Assembly (NCBI GenBank): GCA_003344405.1 | Contig: NOWV01000076.1 | Coordinates: 62,001-126,000, forward strand | Source: Trichoplax sp. H2 | Taxonomy: Eukaryota; Placozoa; Uniplacotomia; Trichoplacea | Direction of reading: 5' to 3' | Length of the DNA: 64,000 bases | Shown here: piece by piece, positions 15,110 to 27,300 of the stretch | Layout of the letters: each line of letters starts with the position of its first letter | Numbering within the stretch: position 1 is the stretch's first letter | The notes under the pieces: model-generated | Told to the model about the DNA's origin: nothing | The model's input: only the letters and a program-made list of their open reading frames with translations | Database searches by the model: none | Made by a program: the position numbers and the translations under genes

Positions 15110-17044
15110 TATCACAATGAAAGCTGATCATTACAGTATAATAACTAGCTATATTCAATTGATAGTAACTTTAGGACCGAAATACAGTACGAGACTTGTC
15201 AAACTCTTAGTTAAAGACAACATTTTTGCATTTGTATAATATCGCTTAGCAGTATTGTTTAATATTTACGGATCATTCTTTTATTCGGCATAGACTAAAC
15301 CATTCGAAACGTTTTGCTACCAGAGTTGAGATACAAATCGAAATAATAATTTTAGACTGATAATTTCAATATTTCAATTTACCATAATGTGTATATAAGC
15401 ATTGTTATCTCCAAATCAAACAATTAGTTGTTGTGTTCCGCTATCCTTCTTCAGAAGTCTGATTTTTTTTATAATTATTATCATGATTGATTTTTTAACG
15501 GGAATTGTACATGTATATCTATTTACTCATGTTCAGAAGAGTTTTTTAAACTTCTGCTTAAATTTTTGGCAATTTTAGGCCTTATCTACGTTACTCTACA
15601 CTACAAAGCTAAACTAATAATTAAAATCGAGAAATCTGTAAATAAAATTGGACGCATTCCGATATTCTAGCTGGTAAAGTATTCAAAGTTTTCTTAGTAT
15701 AAACCCTATATAACTGCCATGGTAAGAACCTAGGCTTATAAATTATTATTTTTTCTAGATATTGATGGTAATTTTGCGATATTCGAGATTATAGCCTAAG
15801 TTTGAAGTTAATAAGTTCGTCTCTTAGCATATTTAATGCCTCTCAACATATCTAGTGAGCATTAATTCCCACATTCAAATAACTCTTACAATCTGTAATT
15901 GTTACAAGCTAGGATAGGTAGCTAAGCAAGCCAAGCTAGGGTAAGCCCTAAATTGCAACAAGGGTTGAGAGTATTTTCTAACCTATACTACCGCTATTTG
16001 GAATGCTAGTCAATTGTTATTCCTAAGTAGATAGGTTTTAACACGGCGAGACCTTCAAACTTACTAGAAAGTCATAATCTAATTAATTATCGGTGAAGCT
16101 GACGCTTAGATATGTTTCGGTACCAACAACTGGTTTAACTAGGTCAGTCACCTCGTCCATGAGAAACTAACCAAATTAATACTCTAAACAGCACTTATTT
16201 GTACAGATTGAACACAGTCTAATCCTATTAAATTTACTGTATCAGTATTAAATTAATCAATTTTTGATAATAGTTTAGCAAACACATAGTAGGCTATCCC
16301 TACTAAGATATTACTTCTAAACTTAGAAATTGTACTTTGAAGCTTAACAACCTTGGAAGTGATAGATACAATCCAATTTAACTAGTTGGTAATTGCTAGC
16401 TTAGTCTATCTAATCTTTAAGTAAGAATTACTAACATGTCAACTGTTAACCACTAAACTTACAGTTAAGGAGACCTCAAATATTTCTGAGATATAAATAT
16501 ATAAAGAACGTAACGTAGAAATAAAGTACACGCCACGAAGATTACTTTCGTAATAGTAAATTTCATTGAAGCATAAGGATCGCTACCGTGTATCATATTA
16601 GGATAAATCGCATTAATAAGTATAAAGCTAATAAATATCTTTGCAGTAAGGTATTAAATTAAAGAAAAAGCGATTAACTAATCTATTTCGCAATAAGACA
16701 TACGCATTATGATTTTGTAACATTTAACTTTCGCATCAATGTAAATATATAGTACTATAATGTTCTACGATATTTCTTAAGAATTATAACGCCGATCTCT
16801 AAAGACTATTTTCTATGTAATTGGGAATCGAATTTCGGAAGATTGCTGGATCACTTAAAATACGAATTATATCAGTTAGTGTAAATTACAGGAAAAGAAA
16901 AAAGTTTTCAGCGTATGAGAACTTACTGATCTTAACATTTATAATACACCCGCACATTATTAATTATGATTACTTTCCGCTGGAACTCTAAATATCTTTT
17001 GCTTTATAGCTGGAAAAGCAAGACTCAAAATTTCAAGCAGATAT

Positions 17045-17064
17045 NNNNNNNNNNNNNNNNNNNN
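17045..17064. other. assembly gap (20 N)
   Basis: Twenty Ns, probably a fixed-size placeholder. The gap falls at the truncated end of the 17065-17301 LTR copy, so the missing sequence includes at least the other half of that LTR. Confidence 0.99.
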
Positions 17065-17301
17065 CATCTTATAAAAATACTTGGGTGAGAATATCTACCA
17101 ACTCGTTTTTCACAGTCGGACTACAATATGTCCATTTACAGAATCATTTCAGCACACATTACAGCACAGCAATAAATTTACTGTAACACATTTATAATTA
17201 GAGTAATTCCTATTGTAAGTAACTAGTTGTAATGTAATATCACTATATTATATTAACCAAATTTAGATATCTATTTCTTCACGGTAGTTCGCACCGTGAC
17301 A
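17065..17301 (-). mobile_element. partial solo LTR (family 1), cut by assembly gap
   Basis: These 237 bp match the 5' half of the complete LTR at 31051-31491, read on the minus strand. The right end, GGTAGTTCGCACCGTGACA, is the complement of the LTR start TGTCACGG. The copy stops at CATCTTATAAAAATAC, where the gap begins, so the part carrying the TATA box and the 3' end is not assembled. The ATCAG after 17301 is the presumed target duplication. It lies about 0.9 kb upstream of the arr2 start codon. Confidence 0.8.
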
Positions 17302-18198
17302 ATCAGTTAGTGTGAATTACAGAAAAAGAAAAAAGTTTTCAGCGTATGAGAACTTACTGATCTTAACATTTATAATACACTCGCACATTATTAATTATGA
17401 TTACTTTCCGCTGGAACTCTAAATATCTTTTGCTTTATAGCTGGAAAAGCAAGACTCAAAATTTCAAGCAGATATCTGGCCTGAGCTCTAAACTCAGGTT
17501 TTAAAATGAATAACACTTTTCTCTTTAAGGAAAATAAATGCTGGACGGCCATAAAGATTTCACTACTCAGCACTACCGGTAGCGATAGGTAATTCAAGGA
17601 ATTCATTGCTTTAAAATCAAATTTAGTAGAATATTACTTCGTTTTTGGTGTATTATGAATTAGTACGAGGCCTATTTACTAATGTTCGAATATGGATTTG
17701 ATATGATTTTGACTCGCATAATTAATATATTTATCTATAATTTTATATCTAGTCATATGTTTTTTTTAAACTCACGACTCTGTTCAGTACATAAAATAAT
17801 TAATTGTATCAATGTTTATCTAATTCCATTCCTTTTAATTCCTTTTCTGAGAACCTTTTAACTTTAAAATAATAAGTAATACAATTTGATCAAGGTGGAA
17901 ATTTTTCTCTAATAGAATTAGTTCTGACCAATGAAGTCTTACATAATGATCGTAAACTAATTTAATTATTGGTTGTACAATTATTTCATTCCCTTGCCAA
18001 TGGCTTTAGTATTATCAATATTCCTTTTAGCTCTGCAGACTACTAACGTTCTATACCTTCGTTACTAATTATTTATCGCTCACTGTGCCCTGCAGGTACC
18101 TATGTAAGATTATGATAGTTGAGTAAACTTGCGTAAGCCTATCTTGTCTATCTGAAATTTTATCTGGAAAAATTTTAGAACGTGATAAACAGTAAATT

Positions 18199-21100
18199 AT
18201 GGGTAAGATCAGAGAGTTTAGCATTCAACTTCATAACAATGCTGCCAGTGTCTACTATCCAGGCCAGATCATTACAGGCATAGTGGTTATGGATCTAATT
18301 TCTGCTGTCAAAATCCGATATATTTGGGTTGAAATCGCTGGAAGATCGGTAACTAAAGTCCCTTTAAGTAATCGAGGAAGTAATCGTAGCCAGTGGCTTG
18401 CTGATTTTGTCACTCAACGAGATTGTTTCATTGACGAAAAGAAGGTTTTGTGGGACGGAAGTAAGAAAACTATAGATTTTATTAAAAATCTTTTGATTGA
18501 CATAATTATTTATTAATGGATAGCATGAAATATTCATTCGATCTAAAATTCTAAATTTTGAAGTTCCAATTAATAATTAGTAGATATAAACGTAAATATA
18601 AGAGTTATTGTCACAAACCAGCTTCGTGACAAGGATAACGTAAAACAAATCTCTAAATTACTATAGTCTCCGGGATTCAGCATCCCTTAACTACCTCACA
18701 AGAATTTAGACGCCTTTGCTTCTACGTTAAACTCAACTAGAGAATTGAGAACTACTTTATGCAACTATCTGACGGGCTTATATACCCTTCTACAGCAGCT
18801 AACATTCATGAGTCATCATATAAAAATACTTCGGTGAGAACATCTACTAACTAGTTTTTCACAGTCGAACTACAATATGTCCATTCACAGAATCATTTCA
18901 GAGCACATTACAGCTCAGCATTAAATTTACTGTAACACATTTTATCATTAGAGTAATTCCTATTGTAAGTAACTAGTTGTAATATAATATCACTATATTA
19001 CATTAACCAAATTTAGATAGCTATTTCTTCACGGTAGTTCGTACCGTGATAGTTATATGCTGATATTAATTTCCCATTTCCTTCATCTGCCGTTGCAGAA
19101 TGGAAACCGAATTCCAGAATTGATTGCAGCATACGTAATACTCGAGATACCTGATTTATAGATAGTAACATAAGATTTCAACATTAGGTCCATCTAATCA
19201 TATTTAAATTAGAAACCGTAATTTAACGTAATTTGTGGAAACTGCAGCCTTGTGATTGCATTGCTTTGTTACTTTTAACGTAGCTTTATCCTACGTGTTG
19301 TGATATTATTGCAAGTATCTTTGCCTTCGTAGTTTGATAGCTTTACAAGGTAGAAACATAATAGTCTGTAGATTTTTTGCATGCATTATACATTTAGTCT
19401 TCCTAGTTTTTAAATCCCACTTATAGATTCGAAATTAAAACTCAGCAGTCCGTAATTTATTGCTTGCCTTTATCGTATTTGAATATATTTTTTAGCTCTG
19501 AATGAAAATCTTTAATATTGTTAGAAGAAAATATACCTAAAAATTAATTGTATTTCTGTAGTATATGGCTTGGCTTTAACTTAAGTTTATTGCTTGTAGC
19601 TCGGAATGAGAATCTGCAATTGGGATCTGGGAGACATGAACTGGATTTTGCTTTTCCCTTACCCTGCCATTATTTACCGTCATCATATGAAGGCGGAAAA
19701 TGTTGCAATATACGGTATCTAATCCTTGCTCGGATATGTCGCCCATGGAAAATGGATTACGTAACTAAAACAGCTTTCACAGTGTTAGAAATGGTCGACA
19801 TTAATAGGCCAGAATTGACGGTAAAAGAGCTAAATAATTATTGCACTTAGATCGTACCGTAACAAATAGCGATCGAGAACACTTTCTAGTCTACCACTAT
19901 AAAGTTAGATGAATTTAAAAATGTACCAAATGTTATAGCATTTATCATTAGCATTACGAAAAACTAAAGTAAAATAGCATGATTTTCCAGATCATGTCGT
20001 AAAGGTTACCTGTGTGAACTCTTAACAATATTGGCCATCTTAAATATTATTGAAATTCAGCTCATTATTCCTTATTGTTTTAGAAATGTCAATTTCGGTA
20101 TAAACAAGGTGCTGTATATGCACTTTGGTGGAAATTAAAACAGTTACAGAGCTCAATCATATTGCAGTAAATAAGACTAAACAATGGCAATTTTCGCAAC
20201 TTATCGTTTAAAAAGTAACCAATTACTTACGTGCTCATGCGCTAACGTATTAAAAATGCCTAGGAAGTTGATAATACTATAATATTTGGTGTTAAATATT
20301 TTCATCGTCCGTATGGTAAGATTATAGCAAACTAGCAATCGCCATTATCACCAAAGACCCTATTCCATTTGTATTGAAGTATTAATAGAGCCAACTACCA
20401 AGCTTTGTATACCAGGCTGTAGTGTAAACTCTACCTATTACATTATAGGTCAAGTATAATGTTATCCTTCATAGTAAAACAAAAGTCATGTATTGATCTT
20501 CAAGATATAGAAAACCAATCTAGAATATGGACTACCCATACAATTCTATTTGTTGCATTACTTTTTCTCAAGTTGACAATACTATGTAGTTGATATAAAT
20601 CCTAGGCCTAAATTGATTATTCTGATGTAACACTTTGGCTAATTTGGTCGTTTATAGCAGCCATCGCCAGAAATCGAGAAGGAGAAAACTATAACTTCTT
20701 GTGGCGGCTGTCAATCAGCTAAATATTTAAAATTAAATGCATATATTAGACGATGTGGCTACTGTCCAGGCGAACGTATGACATTCACTGCCTCAGTAGA
20801 AAATTGTCACAAAATTAGATTATTATGTATCCACGCAAAGTTGCAGCAAGTTGTGGAATATTACGCTAAAGGTAGGCACAATTTACATTCCGCACTACAT
20901 TTCTAAATTCCTCTCTTTAAATAAAGTAAATATCATTTGCTGTAATAAATTGAGAGGCGCTATTTCAATTGAATTATAGAATAACTTATAAAAAGAATAT
21001 AAAGGTATTTATTGAAATCTTTATAAATTATGCTTAAGGTTTCAGCGACCAGTATTGTAAAAGTTACGCCGAAATTTATTATAGAGGAGAGTCATTACAT

Positions 21101-23073
21101 GGCCAGCTATTTGATTGGGATAACCAAAGCATTACTATACCATCAATACCACCAACTAGCACAAGTTTTTGCTCGATTCGCATTAGCTATGAATTAAAGG
21201 TAACAATGTAATCTGAATATTGAACAAGGATATTTTGCCATCTATCTTGTTGCAATACGAAGGGAAATTAAATTGGCATCTGACGGAAGTTAGATGTACA
21301 AGGAAATCTATCTCGTTCTATTATTACTCAAATCGGCATTGTTATGTCACTTTCAGAGTAATTTATAACTTGTTAATAAACTGAAATATAATTTTGGTCT
21401 TATCAGGATAGCTACTATCAGATTATTGATATATTTATAACTCCAGCGTTTTCTAACACCGCTATATTTATATTCTAATTAAAAAATTTTTTTAAGATTT
21501 CTAGTTTATTTGATTTTTAAGTATTTACAATCATCCAGTTAGATTCAGTAAAATGCATTTATAATTGCTTGAAAACTTCTAAACGTATCTGTTTATAGAA
21601 TAAGACGACAGCCCAACAATCAGAATTGAACTTTATTATGAAATTGTGAAATAGTAATTTGACCATTTAGTTTAATTTCGTATTGCAATTGTACAGATTT
21701 CTATAAAGGCTAATAATGAATTGATGAAAAAATTAGAATTAGATAATATTTTATTCTTAGTCAATTTCTATTTTTCTCCATCAGATCACCTTAGATATTT
21801 CCAAAAGAAAGACATTATCAGTTGTCATCCCAGTGGTGATTGGCACAATACCTTATTGTCCGTCGCCTGCTTTAAATCCCTACAATATCAGGCCACCTCC
21901 TGCTTATGCGGATATCAACCATTATTATGAATGTAAGAAACTTTGATTACATTCGTTCTAATTATCTAAAGTAAAGTCGCATTGACTAATTTATTAAGAT
22001 AGTTAAGTACTGGATTGCAGTTTTGCGTTACAACTACAGTCCTGAGTTATAATTTCTGACTGATGTAAAATAAATTCCCTATGCAATAAAAAATTTCACT
22101 GCTATTCTACAAATACTGAACAGCTAACTAAATATACTATTATAAGCTGTAACGATAAGTGCTTTTACCAATAGTACCTCTGTAATTTATAAGTAAATAC
22201 TCGGTCATCTAACATAGCAATAACTACCATGACAGAGTATAGATGGCTCCTAAAATTTTTTTCATTCTCTCTTATTCTTTATTGGTTTCTTTACGTTCAG
22301 CTTATAAGCTTTCTAAAAATTTGTAAATAAATTGCTAGTATCCATCGCTTAATTAATCACTTTATTAGTTATAATGGCTTATCTTCGTTACTTATCATTT
22401 AGTTAGTAATTGGCTAGTGTAACACTGTTAATAGGTCCTTGAATTATCTCGTATAAATTACAAAACTAGATGCCAATCTCTATTATCACAATACTTTAAA
22501 TCAAGATTATCCGTCTTAACAACATCTTCAAACTTGATGTCAATTAATAATTATTACACCGCCTAAACGAAGTACACCTATTATCGCAATTTTCTTAACA
22601 TATAAGCAATTGTGTCATTTTATTTTTCTCGTCATTACAATTATACGATCGTGACACATGATAATAAATTATTTAAATTAGATTAATTCTAGATCTAAAT
22701 GTCAGAATTAAAGTCATCTAGAGTATTTATAACCTGCTGAGCGCTGGATTATAATTGGAAGATAAGAAATTGCTTTTATCAATTAGGCAACTATCACCCA
22801 AGTAATCGAGTTGTCAGACCTTCCTTCCCACCTGTTTATCAAGAAAGTATTGATGGTAGAATTAATTTACAAGACAGCTCAGATGAAGATCGAGAGGTTA
22901 CTTGCCAACTAGAATTTGCTCCTCAATATCCTGTTGCATCTGATATTGAATACCAGCAAAGTCAAACATCAACGATCCAAGAAAATAGCGAAGCCAGACT
23001 ATCACTCCAAGATATTGACAGCTCCATTCATTTGCTAACTTTACGTCGTACAAGGCCTTCAAATAGCAGCTAA
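18199..23073 (+). CDS. arr2: alpha-arrestin with two PPxY motifs, 6 exons
   Basis: Exons are 18199-18460, 19600-19820, 20658-20871, 21039-21199, 21785-21932 and 22787-23073 (stop TAA), giving 430 residues with phases 1-0-1-0-1. Arrestin N-lobe: YYPGQIITGIVV in exon 1, then GSGRHELDFAFPLP, SSYEGGKCCNIRYL, RPWKMDYVTKTAFTVLE in exon 2. C-lobe: CGGCQS and RCGYCPGERMTF in exon 3, IPSIPPTSTSFCSIRISYEL in exon 4, LSVVIPVVIGTIP in exon 5. The tail has PPAY (residues 324-327, exon 5), PPVY (350-353, exon 6) and FAPQY (379-383). PPxY motifs bind WW domains of NEDD4-family ligases, so this is the best candidate in the cluster for a ubiquitin-ligase adaptor acting on membrane cargo. Intron 1 carries an antisense solo LTR and a decoy copy of the exon 2 start. 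AATAAA lies at 23221-23226, about 150 bp past the stop. Confidence 0.92.
18604..19056 (-). mobile_element. solo LTR (family 1) with GTTAT target duplication
   Basis: A 443-bp LTR at 18609-19051 in intron 1 of arr2, antisense to the gene, flanked on both sides by the 5-bp duplication GTTAT (18604-18608 and 19052-19056). On the minus strand it should start TGTCACGG but reads TATCACGG, so one terminal base is mutated. It ends TTTGTGACA. A TATA box (TATATAAG, complement of 18777-18784) is preserved; the AATAAA signal of the sister copy is CATAAA here. It is collinear with the copy at 31051-31491 but has several substitutions, so it is an older insertion. No internal retrotransposon sequence is present, as expected after LTR-LTR recombination. 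Confidence 0.9.
19492..19621 (+). repeat. duplicated arr2 exon 2 start (decoy acceptor)
   Basis: The true exon 2 start (GTAG, then CTCGGAATGAGAATCTGCAA at 19600) has a diverged copy 105 bp upstream (TTAG, then CTCTGAATGAAAATCTTTAA at 19495). The upstream acceptor has a good T-run. Using it from exon 1 would read CTG AAT GAA AAT CTT TAA and stop at once, so it is a dead duplicate that could at most serve as a nonsense splice variant. Confidence 0.55.
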
Positions 23074-24374
23074 ATCTTGTTGTATAATTGGATAATATAA
23101 TTACAATTTAAGGTATTATAGAGCTGATAAATAAGTCTAATGCTACACTGTACATAGATACATGTGGCTAGTAGTATAAGCTACTAACAGCCATTAAACT
23201 GTAATATAAAAATCTTAAAAAATAAATTAAATCAGTCAGATTTAAGTATTATAGCTATGCTATCAACAGCAATAGATGCATTTATTACTAAACATTGACA
23301 TAGTCTACGAATGTATAAAATATATACAACAACGTAGAGTACGACACATTAGGTTTAGAAGTTTTCCCGATTACATTAGCCTAAGCAATATTTAACAAAC
23401 AATTTCAGGTTCGCTGCTTCCTTATTAAAATATTTTTTGTTTATTGATGTGATTACTAATAATAAAATAACGACATAATAAGTAACATTTACATCAATTA
23501 TAAATTATTTTTTATAAATTCCAGCTTCTTTTTAATATGCGCCCTTACAAGTGGTTTTATAAACATTTTTTAGCGATAAATAGTCTCGATATTATATTTG
23601 ATCATGATAATATAATTCTTACTGTAAAATAAATTATAAGTGATTATTATAAAACATCAACGAGTAGTTTTAAATTAAACATTACCTTTAGCATTTTAAG
23701 ATTTATCGTTATTCGTTTCTGCACATTCTTTATACTGTTTTTACACGTAAAATTATATATGATAAGGCAATTGTACATTTTGTATGGAATAAAAATCGTA
23801 CTTCGGAATATATCATTCTAGAATTGTACAAGTGGAATTTGCCATCATCAAATGCCTTTTGTTTCCACATTTTAAAAATGAAATATAACTAGTGAAATGA
23901 TAAGATATTCTTTTAATATTCTTCGACTAGTAAATTTAGGTAATGAGAACAGTAATTCATTAAACATCGTCATTTCTTTCGCAACAACAGAAATTGAGAT
24001 CATTAGTCATCTCTCGTAATATTATTTCAAGAATTTGAATAAATAATTTATTTGATTCAGCTTCATGCATACCATACCAGTAACATAATAAACAAAAGCA
24101 TTGCCTTTGCACAGAGACTAAATTAGTCAGGTGACTACATGAACTAATAAACTTTAAAGATAATTTCAATAATAAATTAAGTCGAGTTAATAATCATAGT
24201 CCTAAAGGACCACAAGCAAATTTATAAGTAGGTTACAGGCGAAATTATAAAATTTATGAGCATTATCTCTAGTAAAGTTCTCTTATATCATTTTATAATT
24301 TTAATAATAAATGAATGCACGTAGCCAATTAAAATCTTTGATTTAATTAAGCTAAGGATATTTCTTGGTTAAAG
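23074..24374. other. arr2-arr3 intergenic spacer (1.3 kb)
   Basis: AT-rich spacer, presumably holding the arr2 3' UTR (AATAAA at 23221) and the arr3 promoter. A 69-codon minus-strand frame at 23960-24169 has no recognisable feature. I cannot point to a convincing promoter motif. Confidence 0.6.
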
Positions 24375-27300
24375 ATGGTGTCAATATTACTATTTCGAAT
24401 TGAATTTTCTAATAAAGAGTCATGTTACTACTCTGGTGAAACTTTAACAGGCAATGTTATAGTCCATCTTGGCTCTAGTCTTGAATTAAATGGAGTCATG
24501 TTACGTATCTATGGTAGAGCAAAATCTAGAGTTGAAATCAATAACGATTATTATCACAGTAGCAGAAAAGCTGCGCAAAATAAGCAAAGTGGGCAGCGAT
24601 TACAATTACAACATTGGTCATCCATTGCAAAAGAAGAATTCGTTGATGGCGCAAAATATATCCAAGGCAATGGTACTCCATATATTTTAGATTCTGGTCG
24701 ATATAAATTTCCTTTTCATTTTCAACTACCCAATGAAGATTTACCCACATCTTATGAAGGAGACTATCGATGCTATATTCGATATTCGGTGACTGCTACC
24801 CTTGATATAACTAATGGAAAAGATTGTAGTATTGTTCGAATGTTTACCCTTTTGGCACCAATTGATGTAAATGATTCTATTTTACAGGTACTGTTGGAAA
24901 TTTTATGTTCTACATATAGATGGAATAATATAAGATACGATTAGGAAAGTTTATTATTGATGCTAAATGTTAATTTTAAGTAATTATAAATGAAGTTTTC
25001 TGTTTATAGCTTAAAGAATATTTTGATACTCTCATAAGCTACATCAGAATCAGGTTGATGGGGCTATTGAATAATTCATAAATTATGTATTCGCCTGACT
25101 GGTAGAATATTTTCTCAGAAACCAACAAAATTTCGCAATACTGTGGACTCTTAAATCTTCAAAGTAAACTGTTTTCCGATGAAGAATTTGTGTTATAAAG
25201 ACTTATTTCCGATATACTTAATGCAACTAGAAATCTCCACAAGTGGTAATTTTAGTCACCGTACAGTGCGAAATTCACATGATGTGTTGTAAAACACGTT
25301 TACAGTGATGATCACAGTTTCGAACGAAAATTACTAGATTAACGAGTTCATTACTCTATAATAAGCAAGCATATAAATACCTTTTCTACTTGCATTTCTA
25401 AACTGCATTTATATTGTTTTATATGCACAGTATTAATATACATTTCGGATAGGGAGATCATACGAAATTTAAGACGTCATACTATTCAAGCCATACTTTG
25501 TCAATGGCTCAAACAGCTACTCGCAAAAATGCAGTGAATAATTATATTATATGCCTATTATTTATTTGATTACCCAACAGAGTAGGTAACCTGTAGCACT
25601 ATAGAATTTCATCCATGAAATTAATTAATATGAGAGAACTTAAATACATAGCTGCATTAAATTAATATAAACACAAGCAACTCCAACGCGTTGTAAAAAG
25701 AATTGCTAAGCAACATAAGGTCTTTAGGTTAGCTGAGTGTAACTGTATCAGAATGGAAAGTTTTCCGACCATAATAAACATGCAAATACTAATAGATATG
25801 TCTCATATGCCGAAAAGTGTAAAGAAAGATATCAATTGTTGCTACTAGAAAATATTTCACTTCATATTTCAAGGGTTGCTGGTAGACATTTCCTTATGGT
25901 CAAGTTTTGAAGTAGATGATACACCTATTAATCTAAAGCTACAAATAAAGCGTTACTTCCGAATTAGTACAAACACTCATAAACTATTTAATGTAATGCC
26001 AGATAAAATTACCACTCGTATTTTTATATTGGAAAGCCTGAAGAACGTGAAAGTTATCTGGAGACATTGTTGGTTTACAGTAAACACACAAAAAATAAGC
26101 TGATTACTACATATTACTATATCAAGAGCCTAATTGGACTAGAAAAAAATTAGTTGCACTCTTATACAGCCAGAGAACAGCAAGCAAATATAAACTATCT
26201 AAATTTAAATTGATACAAGACTGCAATGGGAGTTTACTACCATAACAGTATTGTAGCGAATGGGCTTTTAAAATAATACCTAAATATACTTCTTGGTATT
26301 ATTAAAGCGTCATGTACCGTATAATGACAGTAAAATTACGCTGAAATCATACAAGTAATTATTTCGAATAAATATTGAATTCTAGAAGCCTCATCCTGCA
26401 CAAGAAAGTGAGAAAGACATATGCTGCTGTTGCTGCCAGTCTGGGCCACTGTTTCTTCATGCTAGTGCTGATAGGAGCGGCTACTGCCCTGGCGAAGAAA
26501 TTTTATTACAGATTAAGATTGAAAATTACACTAATAAAGCAATGTCAGGTGTCGAAGTTTTATTGATCCAACATCTCACTCTAAAGATTGAAGGTATAAG
26601 AAAAAAGGGGAGCCTCATTATCTTCGAAATTGCTTTATTTTATTATTACGTTGATATAGCATTATTAAAATCTTATAATATCGTATCAAAATAAAGCAAA
26701 ATATTAAAATGATATTAATTAATTAGATATAATTATCAAAAATGGTTAAAATAAAAATCACTATTCTACTTTTTGTATCGTTTTACTTAGGCAACGTTTC
26801 AACTCGTGAACAAACTTGTTCTAAATTATTTCTAGACACCTCAACTGGAAAGAAAGAGTCAGTAGTATGGAAGGATAAAAGGTTCAGAATTCCCGTACTT
26901 CCTCCTACAATTCAATGCAAAATTATGGAGTTAAATTATAGCTTAACGGTAAGAATGCACATTTTTATTTATCACCATTTCCAATCTTAAGGTTTACAGG
27001 GTAGTTACTTAAATCATGCTAATGTATCTTATGATAATCTTAGTAAAGAGTCATCGATGCTTGAGTTTTTATTAAAGGCATAAGTTACAAATAGCATTCG
27101 TAAACTTAGTATGCTCAGCAATTTCTACGACCTTTATTGAATTAAGTCTTATGTAAATGTCGCCAAAATTTTGCATTATGGATCATTTTCATCTTACGTT
27201 TGATATGCTTTGTAACAGCAATATTTGCGACATTCTTAACATTAACCTTAGTAGTTAATGGTTAATACGTATGTAATCCTTAATTTAGGATAAGATAAAT

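Larger units (their letters stand above)
16871..17475. repeat. duplicated LTR flank on both sides of an assembly gap
   Basis: The 174 bp at 16871-17044 reappear almost unchanged at 17302-17475. Differences include GTAAATTACAGG versus GTGAATTACAGA and CACCCG versus CACTCG. The first copy runs into the N gap; the second follows the end of a partial LTR. Both copies begin ATCAG, which fits a 5-bp target site. The simplest reading is that the left contig is the empty allele reading through the site and the right contig is the LTR-bearing allele. The duplication would then be an assembly artefact of heterozygosity, not a genomic duplication. Confidence 0.75.
15110..18198. other. arr1-arr2 intergenic region
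   Basis: No gene is recognised between the arr1 stop and the arr2 start. The region holds a partial LTR, an assembly gap and a duplicated LTR flank at 16871-17475, described separately. The minus-strand frame at 17391-17606 falls partly in the duplicated flank and has no recognisable domain. A stretch near 15900-15960 is rich in GCTAGG/AAGCCAAG words, but I cannot assign it. Confidence 0.65.

Noticed and set aside
21721-21930. 69-codon frame overlapping arr2 exon 5
   Set aside because: Out of frame with the conserved VIPVVIGTIP and PPAY reading that starts at the 21785 acceptor.
26375-26566. 63-codon frame with a hydrophobic run suggesting a small membrane protein
   Set aside because: It is a shadow. 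The +2-shifted frame of the same DNA is arr3 exon 3 (five Cys, then QSGPLFL and GYCPGEE).
26742-26990. Apparent secreted protein with a signal-like N-terminus starting MVKIKITILLF
   Set aside because: The hydrophobic start is intron sequence in frame with arr3 exon 4; the acceptor TTTTACTTAG at 26790 begins the real coding part.
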